Shown: positions 15,264-22,051 of the stretch, one piece after another
Layout: the number at the start of each line of letters is the position of its first letter
How positions within the stretch are numbered: the first letter of the stretch is position 1
Assembly (NCBI GenBank): GCA_030665535.1
Contig: DAOUZU010000004.1
Coordinates: 1-25,147, forward strand
Source: Dehalococcoidia bacterium
Lineage (GTDB): Bacteria > Chloroflexota > Dehalococcoidia > Dehalococcoidales > JAUXAE01
DNA length: 25,147 bases
Direction: 5' to 3'
Position numbers and translations under genes: made by a program
The notes under the pieces: model-generated
Told to the model about the DNA's origin: nothing
Database searches by the model: none
The model's input: only the letters and a program-made list of their open reading frames with translations

Positions 15264-17834
15264 TCAGTTCACTGAAATGGTAGAGCCCTGGTCCGTTTTG
15301 GTGACCTCTATCCGCGTGGGGAAGGCGTCTTTCAGTTCTTCCATGTGGGTGATGACCAGAATCTTCTCAAAGTCGTCTTGTATGGAGTTGATGGCCTCCG
15401 TGAGCCTCTCGATGCCGCTGGAGTCCTGGGTGCCGAAGCCTTCGTCGATGATCAGAGTGGGCAGGGGGGCGCCGGCCCGTCCGGCCAGCAGCCGGGAAAG
15501 GGCGATGCGGATGGCAAAGTCTATGCGGAAAGCCTCGCCACCGCTGTACATCTCGTAGCTCCTGGTGCCCAGCTCATCGGATATCTTGATATCCAGCGTC
15601 TCCAGCGTCTCCCCTTTCTTGGACTGCCGCTGCGGCTTAATACTGATGTGCATGCGGTTGTCCGTCATCCGTCCCAGTAGCCGGTTGGCTTCTATCTCAA
15701 TCTCCGGCAGGGCCGTCTCTATGAGCATGGCCTGGATTCCCTTCTTGCCGAAGGCCTGGGCCAGTTCCTTATAGACACTCTCCTTGTCCGTCGTCTTCTT
15801 GAGTTGTTTCTGGCTTTCCTGCTTTCTGGCCTTTAGCTCCCGGCAGCGGTTGAGCTTCTCATTCAGGCTGCCTACGGACTGCTGGGCCTGCCGTTGTTCC
15901 TCGGCCAGCTGCTGATAGTCCGTCTCCACCTCGACGAGGTCTAGCTTCACCTGCTCCAGTCTGGAGAGCATGCCGGCTATCTCCCGGCATTTGGCGGCGT
16001 CATTTGCCAGACGGCCGGTAAGCTCGCTGATGACTTCTTTGGCGGCGACGACGTTCTCCTCTTCCTGGCCCAGCAGCCGCTCGGCCGCCTCCAGCTGCCT
16101 CATCTGGTTTTCATATGGCTCAAGCTCTTCCAGCAGCAGCTTTTCTTTGTGGTGCTGTTCGGCGTCATAGCCCAGGATGTCAATCTCGGCCTCCACGCCA
16201 CTAAGCGCCTCCTGCTCGGCGGCAGCGAAGGATTTTGCGGCCAGCTTCTCCTCAATGGCGGCCAGTCGCTTCTTTTCCCCGGCCAGACTATCGCCGGCCG
16301 CCGCGGCTTCGGTTATGGCCTTCTTCAAGACGCCGTCCCTGCCCTGGAGGCCGGCCTTCATCCGATTCAGTTCCGTTTCCAGTGGGATTATTTCCCCGGC
16401 CAGGGACCGCTGCTCCGCTTTCAGGGCTGCCGTTTCGGCCCCGCTGGCCTCAAGGGCTGCCGTTTTCTGTTCGCTTTCGGCGGTGTATTTGGTCGCTACC
16501 AGGCTAAGCTCCTCGCCTCTCAGCTCCGTTTCGCACAGCGGGCAGCGGCTGTCCTTCTTTTCCGCAAGGAGTTTCAACTTCTCTTCAAGGCCGGCTATAG
16601 CCTGACGCAGACCTTCTCTGTTTGATTCCAGCCTAGTTAGTCTTAGCTCCAATCCTCTGGCGGTCCGTTTTTTCTCGTCCAGGACTGTTTCTAAACCGGC
16701 CAACTTCTGCCATGCGGCGGCCAACTCGGTCTGCTCGCCTTTAAGTCGGCCCAGCTTCTGCCAGACACCGCTAAGCTGGTCTATTTTGCTTCGGGAGACG
16801 GCGTGGTCGGCCAGAAGGGCGCCCTGTGCTTTATCTATGACCCTCTCCAGTTGGCCCTTGGTTTCCTTGAGCCTGATGAGTAGCCCCAGCTTTTGGTTTA
16901 GCTCGTCGCAACCCTGCCTGGCCTGGCTGAAGCGGATGTGGCCTTCCTCAATGGCCGGGCGCCGGGCTATCAGAGCGGCCGCCCCGTCTATAAGGGAGAC
17001 GCTTTTTTCCCGGCGCTCCTGCCACCGTTTCAGGTCCTGCCGGGCCTTTTCCATAAGCTCATCCAATCGCTTGAGCTCGCCTTTCTTGCTTTCCAGGGAC
17101 TGCATGTCCCGGCGCAACTGGTTAAGGCGGGACTGCTGGGCTACCGTTCGCTTATCTATACCGGCCAGTTCTCGTCCGGCATCTTTCAGAGCGGCCTCAA
17201 TGGACGGCTGCTGGCATAGCTCGCTGTCAATCTCGGCAAGGATGCTCTCCAGCCGATCCCTCTCCGTTTCATGTCCCCTGGCCTGCTCTCTGGCCTGTTG
17301 TTCCAGTTGGTCGTACAGCCCCAGCCCCAGGATGTTGGCCAGCACTTCCTTGCGTTTGGCCGGCCGCTGTTGGGTGAATTCGCCGGCGTGACCCTGGCGC
17401 AGAAAGGCGCTGTTTATGAAGGTATCGTAGTCCATACGCAGGATGTCTATTATCTTTTGCTGTGTCTGACCGATGGTGTCACCGCTAATCACCCTGGGGG
17501 AGTCCTGGCCGAGTAAAAAGAGGTCCAGGCTGCTCTGTCCCGAGGCGCCCGGCTTTTTGGGCCTGGAGTGCTTGCGGATGATGCTGTAGAGCTGGCCGTT
17601 CAGGCTGAAGTCAAATGTTATCTCCGCTTCCCTCTCGCCCAGGTGGATAAGCTCGTCATCGCTTTTAGCCCTGGACTTGCCCCACAACGCCCAGGTGATG
17701 GCGTCAATCAGGGCTGACTTGCCGCTACCGTTATCGCCGCAGATGCAAGCGGTATGGATACCGGCGAAGGAAAAGGGTGGCAGCTCACCGCGGTAGGGCA
17801 TAAAATTGACTATCTTCAGTCTTTCGGGAATCAC
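15264..17834 (-). CDS. sbcC: Exonuclease SbcCD subunit C (Rad50-like SMC ATPase)
   Basis: An 856-residue Rad50/SbcC ATPase that with nuclease SbcD processes hairpins and double-strand ends. It has an N-terminal Walker A GDNGSGKS at 33-40 and a Q-loop region (FLRQGHAGEFTQQRP). Long coiled coils (about 175-430 and 440-690) flank a zinc-hook CPLC at 431-434. The C-terminal lobe has signature YSGGEAFRIDFA, Walker B PTLIIDEGFGTQD and the switch His in VITHMEEL. The length is within the range of Gram-positive-type SbcC. The GTG start overlaps the ancestral rpoD stop (GTGA), with AAGGA nine bases upstream. SbcD normally lies directly before sbcC; here it is absent from the window and the preceding gene is rpoD. 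Confidence 0.94.
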   Translation of the reverse strand: MIPERLKIVNFMPYRGELPPFSFAGIHTACICGDNGSGKSALIDAITWALWGKSRAKSDDELIHLGEREAEITFDFSLNGQLYSIIRKHSRPKKPGASGQSSLDLFLLGQDSPRVISGDTIGQTQQKIIDILRMDYDTFINSAFLRQGHAGEFTQQRPAKRKEVLANILGLGLYDQLEQQAREQARGHETERDRLESILAEIDSELCQQPSIEAALKDAGRELAGIDKRTVAQQSRLNQLRRDMQSLESKKGELKRLDELMEKARQDLKRWQERREKSVSLIDGAAALIARRPAIEEGHIRFSQARQGCDELNQKLGLLIRLKETKGQLERVIDKAQGALLADHAVSRSKIDQLSGVWQKLGRLKGEQTELAAAWQKLAGLETVLDEKKRTARGLELRLTRLESNREGLRQAIAGLEEKLKLLAEKKDSRCPLCETELRGEELSLVATKYTAESEQKTAALEASGAETAALKAEQRSLAGEIIPLETELNRMKAGLQGRDGVLKKAITEAAAAGDSLAGEKKRLAAIEEKLAAKSFAAAEQEALSGVEAEIDILGYDAEQHHKEKLLLEELEPYENQMRQLEAAERLLGQEEENVVAAKEVISELTGRLANDAAKCREIAGMLSRLEQVKLDLVEVETDYQQLAEEQRQAQQSVGSLNEKLNRCRELKARKQESQKQLKKTTDKESVYKELAQAFGKKGIQAMLIETALPEIEIEANRLLGRMTDNRMHISIKPQRQSKKGETLETLDIKISDELGTRSYEMYSGGEAFRIDFAIRIALSRLLAGRAGAPLPTLIIDEGFGTQDSSGIERLTEAINSIQDDFEKILVITHMEELKDAFPTRIEVTKTDQGSTISVN

Positions 17835-17884
17835 TCAAGATAATCCTTCAGCTTGCGGCTGCGGCTGGGGTGGCGCAGCTTTCT
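17831..17884 (-). other. In-frame remnant of rpoD region 4.2 after the TGA
   Basis: After the TGA at 17887-17885, the same frame reads RKLRHPSRSRKLKDYLE and stops at TGA 17833-17831. These are the canonical last residues of a primary sigma factor. The end overlaps the sbcC GTG by four bases (GTGA), just as for intact gene junctions elsewhere in this window. Confidence 0.9.
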
Positions 17885-19261
17885 TCAGGCCTTGGCCTCA
17901 ATCTGACGGATGCGCTCCCGGGTGACATTGAACTCCTTGCCCACTTCTTCCAGGGTGCGGCTGCGGCCGTCCTCCAGGCCGAAGCGTAGCTGTAGCACGC
18001 GGCGCTCGCGTGGGGTGAGACTGCCGAGGACGCTGTCTATCTGTTCCTTGAGCAGTTGCCGGGAGGCGGCATCCGGTGGCGGTAGGGCGTTCTGGTCCTC
18101 AATGAAGTCGCCCAGGTGGCTGTCCTCTTCCTCGCCGATAGGTGACTCCAGTGAGATGGGCAGCTGCGATATCTTGGCTATCTCCCTTACCTTTTCAGCC
18201 GGCAGCTCCATTTCCTCGGCAATCTCCTTGGGGGTCGGCTCGCGCCCGAACTTCTGGGAAAGCTGGCGGCTGATGCTCAGGAGCTTATTTATAGTTTCAA
18301 CCATATGCACCGGGATACGGATGGTGCGCGCCTGGTCGGCGATGGCCCGGGTGATAGCCTGGCGAATCCACCAGGTGGCGTAGGTGCTGAACTTATAGCC
18401 GCGGTGGTAATCAAATTTCTCCACGGCCCTTATCAGCCCGATATTGCCTTCCTGGATGAGGTCCAGAAGGGGCATGCCGCGGCCGATATGCTTCTTGGCC
18501 ACGCTGACCACTAGGCGCAGGTTGGCCTGAATGAGGTGCCTCTCTGACTTTTCGGCTTCAAGCAATACGCTGTTCAGATAGGCCTTGAACTTGCCTTCAT
18601 GGGCTTCGACAGCCTTGACGAAGGAAGGCTCAATGGACAGGTTATCGATATCGCCCAGCTTGGTTTTATCCGGTATGGCGGCAATGACCTCCTGGGGCAG
18701 CAGGCTTGAGTTAAGGGATAGGTTTATCATCGCCTGCTCGCTCTCGGGAACGGACTTATTTATATGCTGTGCGATATCACGGATGAGCTGCTGGTCTATC
18801 ACTTTGTCCATGCTGTCCCTCAGCCTCTGGTCAAAGACGAGGCCTTTGAAACGGGCCGAGCGCGAGATGCCGAGGCGTTTCTTGAGGAAGTTCAGGATAT
18901 CGGCCGCAAGCGCCAGCTCGCGGAGCATGCAGGTGATTATTTCGCTGGAGGTGGGGTAGCGGCCGCGCCTATCCAGGCAGTATTTGCGTACCTCGCGGAT
19001 GCGTTTCCCCTCCTCCATCTTCTTGGCGAGTGTTTTTTCCTCTAGGCCGGTGAGCAGCGGCACCCGGCCTATTTCATGAAGGTACATACGCACCGGGTCG
19101 TCGACTATCCCAAGTTCTCCAGGGGGGGAGACAATTGCACGGGGCTTGGCGGCCGCCTTGGCCCTCTTCCCGGCGGAGGGCTTCTTTGTGCCCTTTTTCG
19201 CCTCTGGGGTGCTGACGCTAGCGTCTTTGCTGATGTCTGATGTTTCTTTATCCTCTCCCAT
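17885..19261 (-). CDS. rpoD: Primary RNA polymerase sigma factor (RpoD/SigA), truncated in region 4.2 by an in-frame TGA
   Basis: The housekeeping sigma factor, 458 residues up to the TGA. Order: a Lys/Ala-rich N-terminal tail (1-50), region 1.2 (about 54-90, DDPVRMYLHEIG), a non-conserved insertion (about 95-235), region 2 (about 240-310, with NLRLVVSVAKK, LIQEGNIGLIRAVEKFDYHRGYKFSTYA and WWIRQAI), region 3 (about 315-390) and region 4 (about 400-458, ending VTRERIRQIEAKA). The family normally goes on with a conserved Leu and then RKLRHPSRSRKLKDYLE. Here a TGA replaces the Leu, but those 17 codons follow intact in frame to a stop at 17831-17833. The start at 19261 is set by GGAGG five bases upstream; longer starts lie inside dnaG. 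The gene follows dnaG by 2 bases. Whether the cell makes the short or the full form is not known from sequence. Confidence 0.9.
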   Translation of the reverse strand: MGEDKETSDISKDASVSTPEAKKGTKKPSAGKRAKAAAKPRAIVSPPGELGIVDDPVRMYLHEIGRVPLLTGLEEKTLAKKMEEGKRIREVRKYCLDRRGRYPTSSEIITCMLRELALAADILNFLKKRLGISRSARFKGLVFDQRLRDSMDKVIDQQLIRDIAQHINKSVPESEQAMINLSLNSSLLPQEVIAAIPDKTKLGDIDNLSIEPSFVKAVEAHEGKFKAYLNSVLLEAEKSERHLIQANLRLVVSVAKKHIGRGMPLLDLIQEGNIGLIRAVEKFDYHRGYKFSTYATWWIRQAITRAIADQARTIRIPVHMVETINKLLSISRQLSQKFGREPTPKEIAEEMELPAEKVREIAKISQLPISLESPIGEEEDSHLGDFIEDQNALPPPDAASRQLLKEQIDSVLGSLTPRERRVLQLRFGLEDGRSRTLEEVGKEFNVTRERIRQIEAKA

Positions 19262-19263
19262 TC

Positions 19264-21018
19264 CTACCTCCTCTGCTCCCGGGACCATTTCTCCCTAAGG
19301 ACGAAGATTTTTCGCAGTTCTTCTTCAATGTTGTGCTCCTTAAATCTTACAAGGTTGGCCACGCTACCCCTGTTGGCCTCAGCGGCCAGGATATCTGCCA
19401 TTCTGCCGGCCATACCGCGCAGATACCTCTCCCGCAGGCGGAAGATACAGCTGGTGAATTTCCGCTCGGCCTCTTCTTGGCTGCCCTTGTCCATCAGCGA
19501 TTCCAGGTGCGGCCATATAGCCGGCTCCAACATTTCCTTCAGCTTGGAAATATCCTCCGCCGCCTGGTAGGCGATAAGTATCTGACGGTTCAAGCTGCTC
19601 TCAAAGTATTCTGGTTTAAGCTCGGCGGCCTGGCTTTTAATCTCCGGGTGGCCGAGCAGCAGTCCCAGGCAGTAGTCCCCCAGGGAATCGGCCAGGACCG
19701 TTGTCGCTATTGGAGTGACGGTATCCCCGCTTCGTCCGCCGGAGCGGACGGCCTGTGTCCGCGCCAGGGCCACCTCCAGACGGTGTTCGCTTATGTTCAC
19801 CAAGCGGGCCAGTTGCTGTAAATAGTGGGCCTGGCGCACTGTGTCCGCTATCCGGGCTATTACCGGCAGCAATATTTCCGCCAACCGGGACTTGCCGGCT
19901 GCGGTGGCCAGGTCCAGCCCGGCGCTCTCGTGGTCAAAAATGAAATCCATCACCGGACGGGCGCCTTTAAGAAGACCCGGCCAGGCCTCGGCGTCCTGTC
20001 GGATAACGTCGTCGGGGTCCTTACCCTGGGGCAGGACAACCACCTTGATCTCGGCTTCAAGGATGTTTTCGTAGCCTACGCCGCGCCGGGTGGCCTCCTC
20101 GCCGGCACTATCGGCGTCCAGGGCGAAGATAACGTTGCGGGAGAGCTTCTTGAGGGCGGTTATCTGCCTCTCTGTCACCGAGGTGCCCATCGAGGCGACC
20201 ACATTGGCAAAGCCATTCTGGTGGGCGGTAATAGCATCCATATAGCCCTCTACGATGATGGCGGAGTCCTTGAGGCGGATGGCCGGCGCCGCCAGGTTGA
20301 GGCCGTAGAGGTGGCTGCTTTTGTCAAAGAGCGGTGTTTGCGGTGAGTTAAGGTATTTGGGGCCTGAGCCGGCCAGCAACCGACCACCGAAGCCGATGAT
20401 ACGGCCCCTGGCGTCGGCGATGGGGAACATCAGCTGGTTGCGAAAGCGGTCGTAGGTCTGGCCGTCATCCGGTTTGATTATCAGGCCGGCGGCAAGAAGC
20501 TCGTCCTCGGTATAGCCTTTTTCCATAAGGTGCCGTCGCAGCTGCTGGCGGTCGCCGGGGCTGTAGCCAAGCTGGAAATCGGCGGTTGATTTCTCATTGA
20601 GGCCGCGCCCGGAAATATACTGTCGGGCCTTCTCCGCCGCGTCTGCTTCCAGAAGAAAGTTGTGAAAATATAGGGCGGCGGTGGCATTTGCCTGGTAGAG
20701 CCTGTCCTTTTTATCTCTATCCGCCGGCGCCTGGCGGGAGGGCAGGGTAACCCCGGCCCGGCCGGCAAGCTGGCGAAGGGCCTCGCCGAAGTCCAGGTTT
20801 TCCTTCTTCATCACGAAGGAGAAGACATCACCGCCGGTATTGCAGGCGCCGAAGCAGTGCCAGCTCTGTTGCTCCGGGTAGACGAAAAAGGAGCCATGCT
20901 TCTCACTATGAAAAGGGCACAACCCCTTCATGGTGCGCCCGGCCTTGGCCAGGCTGGTGTACTGGCTGACGACCTCAACGATATCCGTGCGTTGCTTTAC
21001 TTCGTCAATAACACTCAT
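19264..21018 (-). CDS. dnaG: DNA primase
   Basis: A 584-residue bacterial primase that makes RNA primers at the fork. The N-terminal zinc-binding domain has Cys34-x2-His37-x17-Cys55-x3-Cys59; the last pair is spaced CxxxC rather than the usual CxxC. The catalytic core and TOPRIM domain follow, with FPIADARGRIIGFGGR, the acidic EGYMDAI block, SMGTSVTERQ and FALDADSAGEEA. The C-terminal part (about 430-584) would be the DnaB-interacting helicase-binding domain and is less conserved. Placement directly before rpoD matches the classical macromolecular-synthesis order. The stop is 2 bases before the rpoD ATG, and its last codons contain the rpoD ribosome site. It starts one base after dgt. Confidence 0.95.
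   Translation of the reverse strand: MSVIDEVKQRTDIVEVVSQYTSLAKAGRTMKGLCPFHSEKHGSFFVYPEQQSWHCFGACNTGGDVFSFVMKKENLDFGEALRQLAGRAGVTLPSRQAPADRDKKDRLYQANATAALYFHNFLLEADAAEKARQYISGRGLNEKSTADFQLGYSPGDRQQLRRHLMEKGYTEDELLAAGLIIKPDDGQTYDRFRNQLMFPIADARGRIIGFGGRLLAGSGPKYLNSPQTPLFDKSSHLYGLNLAAPAIRLKDSAIIVEGYMDAITAHQNGFANVVASMGTSVTERQITALKKLSRNVIFALDADSAGEEATRRGVGYENILEAEIKVVVLPQGKDPDDVIRQDAEAWPGLLKGARPVMDFIFDHESAGLDLATAAGKSRLAEILLPVIARIADTVRQAHYLQQLARLVNISEHRLEVALARTQAVRSGGRSGDTVTPIATTVLADSLGDYCLGLLLGHPEIKSQAAELKPEYFESSLNRQILIAYQAAEDISKLKEMLEPAIWPHLESLMDKGSQEEAERKFTSCIFRLRERYLRGMAGRMADILAAEANRGSVANLVRFKEHNIEEELRKIFVLREKWSREQRR
19267..19271 (-). promoter_or_regulatory. Ribosome binding site deciding the rpoD start
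   Basis: GGAGG on the minus strand, five bases before the ATG at 19261, located in the final codons of dnaG. It favours MGEDKETSD over the in-frame start nine codons upstream. Confidence 0.8.
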
Positions 21019-21019
21019 C

Positions 21020-22051
21020 TTAAAAACTTTTCCTGCTCTCGGCCAGCCTCAGGGCGTAGCCGTCGGTCATACCGGCGATGTAGTCCACCACCCGGCGCTC
21101 CGTTTCATCGCCCGTGGCCAGATACTCCGGCGGTAGACGCTCTTCGTGGGTGACGAAGTGCTTGTACAGGCGGCGGACAACCTCCCTCGCCTCCTCCGCC
21201 TTTTCGTCCCTCTTAAGATATACCTTTTCAAAGAGAAAATCACGCAGGCGGTTTGAGGCATCCAAAACGCGGCGGCCCATAACGATAGCCGGGGACGCGT
21301 CTTCCACAAGTCCGCTGGCCGCCCAGGAGCTTTCTATAATATCGCAGACCATCGTGTTGATTCGCTGCGAGTGGCCGCTGCCCAGTACCGCCGTGGCTTC
21401 TTGGGGCAAGTCGCTATCGGTGATGATGCCGGCCCTGATGGCGTCGCCGATGTCATGGTTGATGTAGGCCAGGGCATCGGCCAGCCGGCAAACCTGGCCT
21501 TCCAGGGTGCCGGTACCGCCGCTTTCACCGATGATATCGGCCCTCGTTTTGGAGTGGTTGAGAATGCCGTCCCGAACCTCCCAGGTGAGGTTGAGGCCGC
21601 GGCCGCCCTTCTCCAGGCGCTCCACCACCCGTAGGCTCTGCTCGTTGTGCCTGAAACCGGTGCGGTAAAGCTCATTCAACACTTCCTCACCGACATGCCC
21701 GAAGGGGGTGTGGCCCAGGTCATGCCCCAGACTGATGGCCTCGGCCAGGTCCTCGTTGAGGTTCAGGGCGCGGCTTATCGTCCTGGCCAGTTGCGAGACT
21801 TCCAGGGTATGGGTCAGCCTGGTGACGTAGTGGTCGCCCTGCGGGGCGATAAAAACCTGTGTTTTGTGTTTCAAACGGCGGAAGGAATTGGAGTGGATGA
21901 TACGGTCACGGTCACGCTGGAAGGCGGTGCGTACCGGGCATCTCTCCTCACCGCCGGGCCTGCCTCGGGAGAGGGCGCTTTTGGCGGCATAACGCGAAAG
22001 ATCGGTCTCCTTTTCTTCTGTCCTCTGGCGAATATTAAGCTGGCTGATCAT
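21020..22051 (-). CDS. dgt: Deoxyguanosinetriphosphate triphosphohydrolase-like protein (dNTPase)
   Basis: A 343-residue HD-domain dNTP triphosphohydrolase of the shorter Dgt type, cleaving dNTPs to nucleoside plus triphosphate and so trimming the dNTP pool. It shows SFRRLKHKTQVF (about 57-68), the first metal His in RLTHTLEV, the HD pair in GHDLGHTPFGH, and a C-terminal Asp-Tyr block (VVDYIAGMTDGYAL). I chose the ATG at 22051, which shares one base with the ppsA stop (TGATG), with AAGG four bases upstream; the TTG one codon before is less likely. Next to dnaG and rpoD, it probably links nucleotide supply to replication. The stop is one base from dnaG. Confidence 0.93.
   Translation of the reverse strand: MISQLNIRQRTEEKETDLSRYAAKSALSRGRPGGEERCPVRTAFQRDRDRIIHSNSFRRLKHKTQVFIAPQGDHYVTRLTHTLEVSQLARTISRALNLNEDLAEAISLGHDLGHTPFGHVGEEVLNELYRTGFRHNEQSLRVVERLEKGGRGLNLTWEVRDGILNHSKTRADIIGESGGTGTLEGQVCRLADALAYINHDIGDAIRAGIITDSDLPQEATAVLGSGHSQRINTMVCDIIESSWAASGLVEDASPAIVMGRRVLDASNRLRDFLFEKVYLKRDEKAEEAREVVRRLYKHFVTHEERLPPEYLATGDETERRVVDYIAGMTDGYALRLAESRKSF

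Noticed and set aside
15263..15276. Inverted repeat TTCAGT-TC-ACTGAA at the HD/sbcC junction as a bidirectional terminator
   Set aside because: The stem is only five or six weak pairs with a two- to four-base loop, there is no T-run on either side, and it overlaps the sbcC stop. It is not convincing.
16786..17391. 201-residue open frame antisense to sbcC
   Set aside because: Composition is Ser/Arg/Leu-rich and irregular, as expected from the reverse of coiled-coil codons. The opposite strand encodes a clear SbcC.
17885..17887. TGA as a reassigned sense codon (alternative genetic code or selenocysteine)
   Set aside because: TGA is the only plausible stop for lysA, holB, dnaB, the activase, uvrA, ppsA and sbcC in this window, with overlaps such as ATGA that fix their ends. 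The family residue at the site is Leu, not Trp, Gly or Cys, so neither reassignment nor selenocysteine fits.
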